The notes: a model not told the origin generated them from the sequence alone. DNA of 64,000 nucleotides from Methylobacterium sp. WSM2598 (GCF_000379105.1 NZ_KB900609.1:7031489-7095488); one strand, 5' to 3'. Counted from the stretch's first letter, positions 24,258-33,134 are shown. Made by a program: numbers and translations.

Positions 24258-24716
24258 CACGCCCCCAGCCGATTCCGTCCGCCCTCCCGGCGAGGCGTCC
24301 GCTCAGGAAGGAATATCGCCGCCGCGGGACATTCCGCAAGCGGTTGGAACGATCCATTCCATTCCGCTTACGGAATTATTCCACAATCCTCCCTCGCCCC
24401 GCGCCGCGGCAGCGCCACGGGGCCGCCCGCGTCGAGGGGCGCCAGGGGAGCGAAGGCCGGTTCCCAGGGATCGCCGTCGGGATCCGCCACGGAGCCGGAA
24501 GAGCCGCCCACAAGACCCGCATCCGCGGCGAGCGCCGCGCGCGAACGGGTCCGGCACCGCGCCCTTGCCCGATGAGGGTGACGTGCGGCGGGAAGGCGGG
24601 GGCGCGCCACGCCGGCGATCCCGGGGGTGAGCAGCGAGAGGCGCGGAGCGCGCACGCCGCCTCGATGCGAGCAGGGCGGCGCGGCCCTCGCACCGCCCCG
24701 GCGCCGCCTTCCGGCC
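24258..24716. other. gap between HARE-HTH gene and repA
   Basis: No well-supported gene is seen. A minus-strand frame at 24368-24655 (95 codons) has no recognisable features. The section 24308-24390 is AT-rich and contains several ATTCCGC-type repeats and palindromes upstream of the HARE-HTH gene. Confidence 0.5.
24361..24382. promoter_or_regulatory. nested palindromes, possible operator
   Basis: ATTCCGCTTACGGAAT (24361-24376) overlaps GGAATTATTCC (24372-24382); related half sites ATTCCGC occur about 30 nt away. They lie about 110 nt upstream of the HARE-HTH start on an AT-rich patch. Confidence 0.4.
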
Positions 24717-25793
24717 TCAGCCGGCGGCCTTCTTCCGGGCGGGCTTGGGCGGCACCAGGAGCGTGCTCGGATCGGCGGGCAGGAGCTGCATGCCGGCCTC
24801 GTCGAGGCTGATCGGCAGCTTCGGAAACACCTCGCGCAGGTGGGCGACGTCGGCCTTGAAGGCCTGGCGGAAGCTGCGCAGGGAGGCGTTGTCGGCCCCG
24901 AACTGCTTGTGCAGCGTGTCCCAGGACAGGCGCAGGGGCCGCGGCAGGGCGCGCAGCCGGTAGCCGACCCAGAACAGGAGGTCGAGCTTGCGGGCCGAGC
25001 CCGCGAAGGCCCGGGCGGCCCGGATGTCCACCGGCAGCGCGTGCTTGACCAGGTTCTCGTAGAAATCCTGGTGGAACTGCACGGTCTTCGACCAGGCGGC
25101 GGCCTGCCCCTCGCCCCGCCAGAGGTCGAGCTTGCGGAAGGGCGGCATGGTCAGGGTGGAGGAGCGGGACTGGCCATCCCAGAGGCCGATCTGCAGGGTG
25201 CAGGCGGCGAGGCGGTTGAGCTGCTCCTTGAACTGCCGGATGGTGCCGCGCTCGCCCCCCGTCACCGCGAAGCCCATCTCGCGCATGAAGCCCGACAGGC
25301 TGTCGGCGACCTCGATGGTGGGGCTGCGCTGGCGCACCGCCTCGGTGCAGAGGTGCAGGAGCACGAGGCGGGCCTTCGGGCCGTAGGGCAGGCCCTGCAG
25401 CTCCATCTGGCCGGTCGCCGGGTTCTTGATCCGCCCGGCCAGGATGCTGAGCGTGTTGCGGCCGTACTCGCGGAAGAACTCCCGCGTCTCGCCCGGATCG
25501 CGGTAGGGCAGCCCGCACAGGGCCAGCACCGAGTGGATGTGCTGGATGTTCTCGGGGGCGACGGGCTCGGTCTCGATCACCGCCCGCACGGCGTCCCGGC
25601 GGCGCTGGTCGCGGGACATGCCGGCGCGCGCCTCGGCCGCGCGCGCCGCCGCCTCCCGCTCGGCGTCGCGCTGGGCCTGCCGGTGGGCGATGGTCTCGAC
25701 GATCACCGCGAACAGGAAGCTGCCGCGGGCCGCCTCGAGCTCCGCCCTCAGATCCTCGTCGCGGATCGCCTCGATCTTGGCCTCGATGCCCAT
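24717..25793 (-). CDS. repA: plasmid-type replication initiator RepA
   Basis: This 358-residue protein belongs to the plasmid-encoded RepA family (RepA_C). The core has the family landmarks LQGLPYGPKARLVLLHLCTE (about residue 135), SLSGFMREMGFAVTGGE, FYENLVKHALPVDIRAARAF, LLFWVGYRLRALPRPLRLSW and TLHKQFGADNASLRSFRQAF. Such proteins bind iterons and open an origin. ATG 25793 (MGIEAKIEAIRDEDLR) was chosen; the frame stays open upstream but that part is low-complexity Arg/Gly. Iteron-like repeats lie 360-580 nt upstream, the usual plasmid arrangement. Its presence beside a prophage in an otherwise chromosomal window is unusual. Confidence 0.85.
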   Translation of the reverse strand: MGIEAKIEAIRDEDLRAELEAARGSFLFAVIVETIAHRQAQRDAEREAAARAAEARAGMSRDQRRRDAVRAVIETEPVAPENIQHIHSVLALCGLPYRDPGETREFFREYGRNTLSILAGRIKNPATGQMELQGLPYGPKARLVLLHLCTEAVRQRSPTIEVADSLSGFMREMGFAVTGGERGTIRQFKEQLNRLAACTLQIGLWDGQSRSSTLTMPPFRKLDLWRGEGQAAAWSKTVQFHQDFYENLVKHALPVDIRAARAFAGSARKLDLLFWVGYRLRALPRPLRLSWDTLHKQFGADNASLRSFRQAFKADVAHLREVFPKLPISLDEAGMQLLPADPSTLLVPPKPARKKAAG

Positions 25794-26686
25794 GGCCCGA
25801 TGCCTGCGCCTCCCCAACCGGGCCTCGGGGCGAGGCTCGCCCTCGCCGCGGAATCCGGCCTCACCACCCTGCGGAAATCCGTCATGGCCGATTCCGCTCC
25901 CGGGAATCCCGTGGCCCGGCGGAGTTATCCCAAGATTCCCGCGAGTCGTCCCCATCATCCTCGCCCCATCATCCTCGCCCGACGCCCCGCGCCCGCGGCC
26001 CTCGCCGGCGCCGCCGGCGCGGCCGGGGCGCGGCCAGGGACCGGCGGGGCCGGGGACCGGGTGTGGACCGGTCTGGGGACAGGGCCGGGAGCACCCTGTC
26101 GCCGAGCGCGGCGCGGAGCGGGACGGGCGGTGGACGGCGCCGCGATCCCGCGCAGAGTTCGATACGCCCCGGATCCGCCGCGGCCCCCCCCGCGCAGAGT
26201 TCTGTGCGCCGGGGGGTCTGAAAACCTGTGGGATTCCGAGGGGCTTGGGCGGCGGGCGACGCCGAATCCGATGCGCGGCCGCGCAGAATCCGATGCGCGA
26301 CCCCGTGCGATCCCCGCAGAATCCGATGCGCGGCCGCGCAGAGTTCCATGCGGGAATGCGCAGAGTCGGATGCCGGATCCCGGCCCAACCCCTTGGCCCG
26401 GTTGAGAGATCCGCCTCTCCATATAATCCACAGAACTGACTCTCTGAAATCCATACCCGATAGGGTCTCGTATAGGGGCCGATCCGGGGTTCGTTTTGCA
26501 GAACGAAGGCATGCGGGAGCGGGATGGCTTCGCCCCCCGCCCCCGCGGCCGCCGCTTCGAAAGGAATAAATGGAATATTACGATCGAGGGTGAGTGCGGC
26601 GCTGCCGGCTTCCTTCACCATCGGCGCGGGCCGGCTTATGAGCACGGGGCGTCGCCGGGACGGCGCGTCGGCCGGCGAGACCCCGC
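25794..26686. other. putative plasmid-type origin region upstream of repA
   Basis: No gene is seen in these 893 nt. From repA outward there is a GC-rich leader, then seven iteron-like units (26150-26376), then an AT-rich stretch (26402-26475) with the near-consensus DnaA box TAATCCACA at 26424-26432. A 6-bp-arm inverted repeat, TTCGTTTTGCAGAACGAA (26490-26507), follows, and mazG begins at 26687. Several long antisense frames here are composition artefacts. Confidence 0.65.
26150..26376 (+). repeat. seven iteron-like 19-bp repeats
   Basis: Direct repeats close to GCGCAGARTYCGATGCGCG start at 26150, 26192, about 26260, 26281, 26315, 26336 and 26358. Units 4 and 5 (26281-26299 and 26315-26333) are almost identical; others vary mainly in the middle (GAGTTC versus GAATCC). 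Spacing is 21-23 nt for most neighbours and larger for others. All are in the same orientation. Directly repeated units upstream of a RepA gene are the hallmark of iteron plasmids. Confidence 0.75.
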
Positions 26687-27472
26687 ATGAGCACCACCCC
26701 GATCGAGCGGCTCCTCGCCATCATGGCCCGCCTGCGCGACAGGGAGACCGGCTGTCCCTGGGACCTGCGGCAGGACTTCGCCTCGATCGTGCCCTACACG
26801 ATCGAGGAGGCCTACGAGGTGGCCGACGCGGTCGACCGGGGCGACCTCGACGACCTGCGCGACGAACTCGGCGACCTGCTGTTCCAGGTCGTGTTCCAGG
26901 CGCGGCTGGCGGAGGAGGCCGGGGCCTTCGCGTTCGCCGACGTGGCGACCGCCATCGCCGACAAGATGGTGCGGCGCCACCCCCACATCTTCGGCGAGGC
27001 GCGCGACCTCGACCCCGAGGCGGTCAGCGCCCAGTGGGCGGCGATCAAGGCGGCCGAGCGCGCGCGCAGGGGCCGCCCCGAGGGCACGCTCGGCGGCGTG
27101 CCGCTCGCGCTCCCGGCCCTGACCCGGGCGGAGAAGATCTCGGCCAAGGCCGCCGCGGTCGGCTTCGACTGGCCGGACGCCGCCGAGGTCGTGGACAAGG
27201 TCAGGGAGGAGACGGAGGAAGTGGCCGAGGCCCTGGCGGCGGGCGACGGCGAGGCCCTGGCCGAGGAGATCGGCGACCTCCTGTTCTCGGTCGCCAACCT
27301 CGCCCGGCACGCCGGAATCGACCCGGAGGAGGCGCTGCGGCGCGCCAACCGCAAGTTCCGGCGCCGCTTCGAGGCGATGGAGGCCCGCCTGCGCGCCCGC
27401 GGGCAGGACCTGCCGGAGGCGGGCCTCGCCGCGATGGAGGAGGCCTGGGCGGCGGTGAAGCGGGAGGAGTGA
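26687..27472 (+). CDS. mazG: nucleoside triphosphate pyrophosphohydrolase MazG
   Basis: This 261-residue all-alpha NTP pyrophosphohydrolase removes non-canonical or excess NTPs. It has two MazG domains. The N-terminal one carries the metal site EEAYEVADAVDRGDLDDLRDELGDLLFQVV, in pieces EEAYEVADA and DELGDLLFQVVFQ. The C-terminal one carries EETEEVAEALAAGDGEALAEEIGDLLFSVA, seen as EETEEVAEAL and EEIGDLLF. It begins MSTTPIERLLAIMARLRDRE, the family start. It is a host gene at the boundary of the element. Confidence 0.93.
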   Translation: MSTTPIERLLAIMARLRDRETGCPWDLRQDFASIVPYTIEEAYEVADAVDRGDLDDLRDELGDLLFQVVFQARLAEEAGAFAFADVATAIADKMVRRHPHIFGEARDLDPEAVSAQWAAIKAAERARRGRPEGTLGGVPLALPALTRAEKISAKAAAVGFDWPDAAEVVDKVREETEEVAEALAAGDGEALAEEIGDLLFSVANLARHAGIDPEEALRRANRKFRRRFEAMEARLRARGQDLPEAGLAAMEEAWAAVKREE

Positions 27473-27491
27473 AGCGGATCCCGGATCACGC

Positions 27492-27516
27492 GCCCGCGCG
27501 GCGCGTGAGCGAAGCC
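27492..27516 (+). repeat. dispersed repeat core, copy 3
   Basis: The core GCCCGCGCGGCGCGTGAGCG plus AAGCC lies in the 244-nt gap after mazG, preceded by GAAGCGGATCCCGGATCAC, a block also found before copy 4 at 59033-59049 with one change. Confidence 0.8.
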
Positions 27517-27716
27517 CCAATCCGCCATCCCGGGGATCAAGCGGATGGGGTCTGAGCCGGACCGATCGCGGCGCGCGGCCCGCCGGGGTCCCTCCCCCGC
27601 CGGCGCGGGACGGCCGCCCCACGGCCAGTTGAGCGCAACCCGTCTTGCGCCGGACCTTCCGTCCGGGCGATGGTCCGCCCGATCGTATCGGAAGGCGGCT
27701 GCAACCGGAGATTTCG

Positions 27717-28709
27717 ATGGGTTACGCCAAGATCGGCGCCGTCCTGGCCGCGGGGCTCGGGCTGGCGATCGCGGGGCCGCTTCGCGCGCGGGCCGAGGAG
27801 GCCCCGGTGCCCGAGCAGCTCGTCGACGTGATGAACACGCTCTGGGGCAAGCACGCGGGCTTCCGCGCCAACCACGCCAAGGGCGTCGTGGTGGAGGGCT
27901 CCTTCACGCCGAGCCGGGAGGCCGCCGCGCTGAGCAAGGCCTCGCCGTTCCGGGGGCCGGCGGTGCCCGTGCGGGCGCGCTTCTCCGACGCGACCGGGCT
28001 GCCCACCATCCCGGACGGGGACGCGAATGCCAAGCCGCACGGGATGGCGCTGAAATTCGCCCTCGCGGAGGGCGGCGAGATGGACGTGGTGGTGAACTCG
28101 CTGAAGTTCTTCCCCGTGGCGACGCCCGAGGAGTTCCTGCAGCTCCTGAAGGCCGCGGCGGCGAGCGGCCCCGGCGCGCCGCACCCGACGCCGGTGGAGA
28201 CCTTCGTCGCCAGCCACCCGGCGGCGGGCCGGGCCGGCGCGGTGATCGGCACGCCGACGAGCCTCGCCGGGCAGGTCTATAACGGGGTCAACGCCTTCGT
28301 GTTCGTGGACGCGGCCGGCAAGCGCACGCCCTTCCGCTACCGCTTCGTCCCGGTCGCCGGCACCGCGTACCTGGAGGCGGCCGAGGCCGCCAAGCGCGAC
28401 CCCGACTTCCTGATGCGCGAACTGCCCGCGCGCCTCGCCCAGGGGCCGGTGGAGTTCCGCGTCCTCGCCCAGCTCGCGAGCGAGGGCGATTCCACCCGGG
28501 ACGCGACGCGGCCCTGGCCGGAGGACCGGCGCCTCGTCGAGATGGGCACGCTCACCCTCACGAAGGCGGTCGCGAACAGCGAGGAGGCCCAGAAGGCGCT
28601 GCTCTTCATGCCGAACGCCCTGCCGGACGGGATCGAGGTCTCGGACGACCCGCTGATCGACGCGCGGGTGCAGGCCTACGCCGTCTCCTTCAGCCGCCGG
28701 TCGCAGTAG
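27717..28709 (+). CDS. periplasmic catalase-related peroxidase (SrpA-like)
   Basis: This 330-residue protein begins with a signal peptide (IGAVLAAGLGLAIAGPLRARA, cut near residue 25), followed by a minimal catalase fold. Landmarks are GFRANHAKGVVVEGSFTPS with the distal haem His near residue 53, KPHGMALKFALAEGGEMDVV with the following Asn, and GQVYNGVNAFVFVDAAGKR. It is shorter than true catalases (about 480), as usual for catalase-related haem peroxidases. Likely role: peroxide detoxification outside the cytoplasm. ATG 27717 has GGAG 7 nt upstream. It converges on a glycosyltransferase gene with a hairpin between. Confidence 0.87.
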   Translation: MGYAKIGAVLAAGLGLAIAGPLRARAEEAPVPEQLVDVMNTLWGKHAGFRANHAKGVVVEGSFTPSREAAALSKASPFRGPAVPVRARFSDATGLPTIPDGDANAKPHGMALKFALAEGGEMDVVVNSLKFFPVATPEEFLQLLKAAAASGPGAPHPTPVETFVASHPAAGRAGAVIGTPTSLAGQVYNGVNAFVFVDAAGKRTPFRYRFVPVAGTAYLEAAEAAKRDPDFLMRELPARLAQGPVEFRVLAQLASEGDSTRDATRPWPEDRRLVEMGTLTLTKAVANSEEAQKALLFMPNALPDGIEVSDDPLIDARVQAYAVSFSRRSQ

Positions 28710-28719
28710 CGGCGGACTC

Positions 28720-28757
28720 GACCGGGGGCTCGGTCGCGGGGCGAGCCGCCCCCGGTC
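28720..28757. terminator. bidirectional hairpin between catalase-like and GT61 genes
   Basis: GACCGGGGGCTCG (28720-28732) pairs with CGAGCCGCCCCCGGTC (28742-28757) with a small bulge. It lies between convergent genes and overlaps the GT61 stop; there is no T tract on either strand. Confidence 0.55.
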
Positions 28758-29988
28758 AGGCGGTCGCCGCCCGCAGGGCGGCCCGCAGGGCGTCGAGGTC
28801 GATCGTGAAGGCGCCGTGGTTCGGCCGCTCCTTCGAGTCGCTCGCGCCGTAGAGCGCGTGGTAGCGGTGCCCGCGCACCGCCGCGAGGTCCCAGAAGAAC
28901 GGGTCGTTCCAGCCCTCGGCCGCGAGGTGGATCACCTGCGTCCCGGGCAGGCTGAACAGCGTGTTGGTCATGGCGGCCCCCATGCCGCCCACCACCACCC
29001 CGGCATCGGCGAACTGCGCGACCTGCTGGCCGAACGGCAGGGTCAGGGGATCGACCACCTCGAAACCCTCGCCGGACAGGAGCGCCAGCACGTCGTCCCG
29101 GTTGAGGAGGCGGCGCCCGTAATCCGGCGCGCGGTCGACGAAGAGCCGCCGCCGCAGGGGCCGGCGCCGGGGCGTCGCCAGCAGGGCGTCGCGGGCGATG
29201 CGCAGGCGCGCGAGCAGCACCCGGCGCCGCAGCGTCCCGGCCAGGAAGGCGAGCGCCTCGGGGGATTTCAGCACCGGGTGCAGGGCGATCGGCGAGGCGA
29301 AGTGCAGCACGTCGAAATGCAGCGGCTGGTCGCGCGTGATCGTCACGATCCGGATCCCCCGCAGGCCCTCGAGCATCAGCTTGATCGAGCGCAGCCGCAC
29401 CTGGTCGATGATCTCGTGATAGGTCGTGATGATCAGGTTGATGGGCCGGCCGGGAAAGCGGCGCCGGAGCACCCGGACCGCCTTCAGCCGCGGCAGATCC
29501 TCCACCAGCCAGTGGCCGTAATTGAACGAGGCGGAGTTCGTGAAGACGAGGTTGAGGGCGCCGTCGGAGGAATCCTGGTCCCGGATCGGGTGCGGCGCCT
29601 GGTCGAGCGGGAAATGCGCGAGGTCCTGCGGCCGCGCGGTCTCGTAGACGACGGCGCGGCGCGCGCCGCGCAGGAGATGGATGACGTTGTCGTACAGGAC
29701 GGCGTCGCGGATGCGGAACAGGGCCGAGGCCGCGCCCCGCCGGGCGCCCCGGGCCATGTCGCTCTCGATCTGCCGCATGTGCCGCGCCGCCTCCTCGTCC
29801 CCGCAGACCTGCGTGAGGGGGGCCGGCCGCTCGTACGCGTAGGCGGGGAACAGGTCGTCGACGAAGTCGATGTCGGGGCTGGAGGGCTCCATCGGGGGCA
29901 GCGCGTCCGCCAGTTCGGAGGAGCCGTCCGACCGGTACAGGCGGTCGAGGTCGCATGAGACCGGGACCAGATCGTGTTCGGGTGCCAT
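28756..29988 (-). CDS. glycosyltransferase family 61 protein
   Basis: This 410-residue GT61 (DUF563-type) protein has the motifs SFNYGHWLVEDLPRLKAVRV (about residue 152), LFVDRAPDYGRRLLNRDDVL (about 287) and AGVVVGGMGAAMTNTLFSLP (about 332), the last being the conserved nucleotide-sugar region of this family. No membrane segment is visible, so it is probably cytoplasmic and transfers a sugar onto a surface polysaccharide or glycolipid. It is downstream of a hypothetical gene on the same strand, 199 nt away. Confidence 0.85.
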   Translation of the reverse strand: MAPEHDLVPVSCDLDRLYRSDGSSELADALPPMEPSSPDIDFVDDLFPAYAYERPAPLTQVCGDEEAARHMRQIESDMARGARRGAASALFRIRDAVLYDNVIHLLRGARRAVVYETARPQDLAHFPLDQAPHPIRDQDSSDGALNLVFTNSASFNYGHWLVEDLPRLKAVRVLRRRFPGRPINLIITTYHEIIDQVRLRSIKLMLEGLRGIRIVTITRDQPLHFDVLHFASPIALHPVLKSPEALAFLAGTLRRRVLLARLRIARDALLATPRRRPLRRRLFVDRAPDYGRRLLNRDDVLALLSGEGFEVVDPLTLPFGQQVAQFADAGVVVGGMGAAMTNTLFSLPGTQVIHLAAEGWNDPFFWDLAAVRGHRYHALYGASDSKERPNHGAFTIDLDALRAALRAATA

Positions 29989-30187
29989 CGCGCGCGTCTC
30001 TCAACCGACCTCTCAACCCGGCGGTCCCGTCCCGCGGCCGCCGAGGCGGCGCGCGGCGCGCCGCCACGCCCCCGGGTTGGCGGCGCCGCCGCCACCGGGT
30101 CAAGCTCCCGCCGGGCCGCTGCCCCGCCGCCGGGCGAGGCCCGGCTGCCGGGCGAGGCCCGGCCGCGGGGCGCGGCGCCGGCCGGGC

Positions 30188-31237
30188 TCAGGCTTGCTTC
30201 CAGTACTTCTCGACCAGGGAGCGGATGCGCTCGCTGAGGTCGAGGTCCATCTCGACCAGGGGGGCGGCGTTCCTGACCGCCCGCAGCATCTCGGCGGCGT
30301 CGCGCACCTCCTGGCGCGGCCCGGGCCGGGGCACCGGCTCCTCGTAGGGGAGGTCGAGGGCCTGCATCACCGAGGCCGAGAATTCCCCGGCATAGTCGTG
30401 GTGCCCGACCACCTCGAAGCGCGACAGGTTCTGGATCGCCGTCGACCAGTGGCCCGGATTCAGCGCCTCGCGCTCGTCCCGGGCGCCGAGATAGCGGGTC
30501 ATCGGGTTCGACAGGGTGTTGGTGGTCTTGGCATCGAGATTCCGGAAACTCTTCTTGAGGAGCGGCAGATCGCTGAAATCGAGCGAGGAGGCGAAGTAGC
30601 ACGCATCGACGATCTCCTCGATCTGCCAGTGGCGCGCGCTGCTGACCGCCAGCTCCGAGACCCTGCGCAGCCAGAAGATGCGGCGGGCCAGCTCCAGGTA
30701 GGGGTCGTGCGCCAGGAAGATCTTGAGGAACTTGTGCTCGATCAGAAAGGATTCGCAGACCGGATAGAAGATCGGGCCGTAGCAGAACAGCGAGTTGAGG
30801 AATTGATTGCCGATGATGCAGTTGAGGACGGGCTGGCTCACGCCCTTGAGCATCAGGTGGGAGATCTGGAATTTCGAGAACAGGGTGTCCCGGAGGGGAC
30901 TGGCCTGGCCGATGGTGTGGTCGAGGAAGAGCACCCGGCGCTGCGTGTCGCCGAGTTCGCGGCTGCGGCGGTAGAGCAGGATGTTGGTGTCGTAGTCGCG
31001 GACCTCCAGCAGGGCGGCCTCGCTCAGGCCCGGGAAGGCCCCGTCGTGGAGGTTGAACGCGCACAGGCCGGTCGAGTGCCAGCCCCAGGATTTGAGGTTG
31101 TGATCGACCTCGTTCGCCGAGCTGACCGTGGTGACGCCGTCGACCGTCACCTTGATGCGCGGGACGACGCGCTGGTCGTCCGGGGCGATCCAGATCGAGA
31201 GATGCGCCGGGTGGTGGATGTGGAGTCCGAACAGCAT
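30188..31237 (-). CDS. hypothetical protein next to GT61, possible polysaccharide-related
   Basis: This protein of 349 residues starts MLFGLHIHHPAHLSIWIAPD. The N-terminal third is beta-rich with ICVDG-like strands (RIKVTVDGVTTVSSANEVDH). The middle is helical and aromatic (LFSKFQISHLMLKGVSQPVL, FLIEHKFLKIFLAHDPYLEL, ARRIFWLRRVSELAVSS), and the C-terminus is acidic. The HKFLKIFLAHDPYLELARRI segment resembles regulatory parts of sulfotransferase or glycosylation proteins, but I cannot name a family. The gap to the GT61 gene contains short GC-rich direct repeats (about 30128-30165). Confidence 0.6.
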   Translation of the reverse strand: MLFGLHIHHPAHLSIWIAPDDQRVVPRIKVTVDGVTTVSSANEVDHNLKSWGWHSTGLCAFNLHDGAFPGLSEAALLEVRDYDTNILLYRRSRELGDTQRRVLFLDHTIGQASPLRDTLFSKFQISHLMLKGVSQPVLNCIIGNQFLNSLFCYGPIFYPVCESFLIEHKFLKIFLAHDPYLELARRIFWLRRVSELAVSSARHWQIEEIVDACYFASSLDFSDLPLLKKSFRNLDAKTTNTLSNPMTRYLGARDEREALNPGHWSTAIQNLSRFEVVGHHDYAGEFSASVMQALDLPYEEPVPRPGPRQEVRDAAEMLRAVRNAAPLVEMDLDLSERIRSLVEKYWKQA

Positions 31238-31273
31238 GGAGATGTCCCTGCGCCGTCGGGGGCCGCCGCGCAA

Positions 31274-31296
31274 GGGCGGACCGAAGCGGTCCGCCC
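31274..31296. terminator. hairpin upstream-adjacent to hflX 3' end
   Basis: GGGCGGACCG AAG CGGTCCGCCC is a perfect 10-bp stem with a 3-nt loop, 17 nt beyond the hflX stop. It is probably a terminator of the hfq-hflX transcript although it has no U-rich tail. Confidence 0.55.
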
Positions 31297-31313
31297 CGGC
31301 GCGGGGATCCCGG

Positions 31314-32738
31314 TCAGGGCCGGGCCGCCTCCCCGGCGGCGCGCAGGCGCCGGGCCGTGCCGAACCGATTGAGGAGGCGGGGCTCCTTCTCGGGGGCGAC
31401 GCGCACCACGAGGTGGAGCCGCCCGCCCGCATCCTCCCGCCGGTCGAGCACCTCGGCATTCTCGTAGAGCCAGTGCAGCCCGGCCCCCTCGGCCGGGTCG
31501 AGCACGAGGGCGAAGCTCGCCCGGCTCTCGGCGATGCGCCCCTCGATCCGGGCCAGGAGCGCGTCGGTTCCCTCCCCGGTGAGGGCCGAGATCAGGACTG
31601 GCCGGGTGCCGGTCTGCCGGCTGAGGTTGAGCAGGCGCTCGCGCTCCTCCGGGCCGAGCAGGTCGGCCTTGTTCCAGACCTCGATGATCCGGTCCGCCTG
31701 CGGGGCGATGCCGAGTTCGGCGAGCACCGCCTGCACGTCCTCCCCCTGGGCCTGCGTGTCCTCGTGCGCCATGTCGCGGACGTGGAGCAGGATGTCGGCC
31801 TCGATCACGTCCTCCAGCGTCGCCCGGAACGCCGCGATCAGCATGGTCGGCAGGTCGGAGATGAAGCCGACCGTGTCGGACAGGATCGCGGTCTCGCCGT
31901 GCGGCAGCTTGATCGCCCGGGCGGTGGGATCGAGGGTCGCGAACAGCATGTCCTCGGCCCGCACCTCGGCCTCGGTGAGGCGGTTGAACAGGGTCGACTT
32001 GCCGGCATTGGTGTAGCCGACCAGCGCCACGATCGGGTAGGGCACGCGGCGGCGGCTCTGCCGGTGCAGGCCGCGGGTGCGGGTGACGGTCCCGAGTTCG
32101 CGCTCGATGCGGGTCATGCGCTCCTGGATCAGGCGCCGGTCGGCCTCGATCTGGGTCTCGCCGGGGCCGCCGAGGAAGCCGAAGCCGCCGCGCTGGCGCT
32201 CGAGGTGGGTCCAGGAGCGGACGAGGCGGCTGCGCTGATAGGCGAGATGGGCGTGCTCGACCTGGAGCGCGCCCTCGCGGGTGGAGGCGCGGCGCCCGAA
32301 GATCTCCAGGATCATCCCGGTCCGGTCGATGACCTTGACGCCCCACGCCTTCTCCAGGTTGCGCTGCTGCACCGGCGAGAGGGCGCAATCCATCACCACG
32401 AGGCGCACGGATTCGGCGGCGATCCGCCCGGCGATCTCCTCGACGCGGCCCTTGCCCAGGTAGGTCGAGGGCCGGATCGCCTGGACCGGGAGCATCAGCC
32501 GGTCGACCACCGCGAGGTCGATGGCGGCGGCGAGCCCCACCGCCTCGTCGAGCCTCGCCTCGGGGGGGCGGGTGGGCGCCCGCGCCGCGTCGCCCCTCCG
32601 CGTGAGGTAGGGGCCGAGCACGAGGGTCCGGGTGGCGGCCGCGATGGTGCCCTCCGGCTCCGCCATCCGCTGCAGCCGGGCCTCGCCCGGCCGCGCCTCG
32701 TCCGACAGCCGGGTGTCACCCGGGATCCGAGGTTCCAT
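31314..32738 (-). CDS. hflX: ribosome-associated GTPase HflX
   Basis: This 474-residue protein has the N-terminal HflX domain (YLGKGRVEEIAGRIAAESVR, MDCALSPVQQRNLEKAWGVK, VIDRTGMILEIFGRRASTRE), a helical linker with ERQRGGFGFLGGPGETQIEA, and a G domain with P-loop VGYTNAGKSTLFNRLTEAE (about 222), switch DTVGFISDLP and NKADLL. It acts on stalled or heat-damaged ribosomes. The C-terminal 60 residues form the small alphaproteobacterial extension. It lies downstream of hfq on the same strand, the conserved alphaproteobacterial order. Confidence 0.95.
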   Translation of the reverse strand: MEPRIPGDTRLSDEARPGEARLQRMAEPEGTIAAATRTLVLGPYLTRRGDAARAPTRPPEARLDEAVGLAAAIDLAVVDRLMLPVQAIRPSTYLGKGRVEEIAGRIAAESVRLVVMDCALSPVQQRNLEKAWGVKVIDRTGMILEIFGRRASTREGALQVEHAHLAYQRSRLVRSWTHLERQRGGFGFLGGPGETQIEADRRLIQERMTRIERELGTVTRTRGLHRQSRRRVPYPIVALVGYTNAGKSTLFNRLTEAEVRAEDMLFATLDPTARAIKLPHGETAILSDTVGFISDLPTMLIAAFRATLEDVIEADILLHVRDMAHEDTQAQGEDVQAVLAELGIAPQADRIIEVWNKADLLGPEERERLLNLSRQTGTRPVLISALTGEGTDALLARIEGRIAESRASFALVLDPAEGAGLHWLYENAEVLDRREDAGGRLHLVVRVAPEKEPRLLNRFGTARRLRAAGEAARP

Positions 32739-32879
32739 GAAGTGCCGATCTCACCAGAATCCCGCCGCAGGCCGGCGGGCCGATCCGCTGCCTGGCGATC
32801 GGTGTCAGATTGGAGGTGAGCCGGCCGCAATCAAGCGCCGGGGGGCGGATTCGCCGCCCCGGCGCGAGGAGGACCGGGC

Positions 32880-33134
32880 TCAGCCCTTCTCGCCGCCCTC
32901 CTCGCCCTGCTCGAAGAGCTGCACCGGATGACCGGGCATGATCGTCGAGATCGCGTGCTTATAGACCAGCTGCGAATGTCCATCCCGCCGCAGCAGCACG
33001 CAGAAATTGTCGAACCAAGTCACCACGCCCTGCAGCTTGACGCCGTTGACCAGGAAGATCGTGAGAGGGATCTTGTTCTTGCGGACGTGATTGAGGAAAG
33101 TGTCCTGCAGATTCTGAGCGCGCTCGCCCGCCAT
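32880..33134 (-). CDS. hfq: RNA chaperone Hfq
   Basis: This 84-residue Sm-like hexameric RNA chaperone has the two Sm motifs VNGVKLQGVVTWFDNFCVLL and SQLVYKHAISTIMPGHPV, including the C-terminal YKHAIS core that forms the proximal RNA face. The acidic Glu/Gly tail is short. It starts at ATG 33134 with AAGGA upstream. It precedes hflX, and ntrYX lies upstream, the usual ntr-hfq-hflX locus. It mediates sRNA-mRNA pairing. Confidence 0.96.
   Translation of the reverse strand: MAGERAQNLQDTFLNHVRKNKIPLTIFLVNGVKLQGVVTWFDNFCVLLRRDGHSQLVYKHAISTIMPGHPVQLFEQGEEGGEKG

Noticed and set aside
24368..24655. Minus-strand frame of 95 codons upstream of the HARE-HTH gene
   Set aside because: No recognisable features and overlaps an AT-rich control patch; left in the gap description only.
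26490..26507. TTCGTTTTGCAGAACGAA as a second SOS box
   Set aside because: It is an inverted GTTC..GAAC arrangement, not the direct GTTC-N7-GTTC repeat of alphaproteobacterial LexA sites; kept only as part of the origin region.
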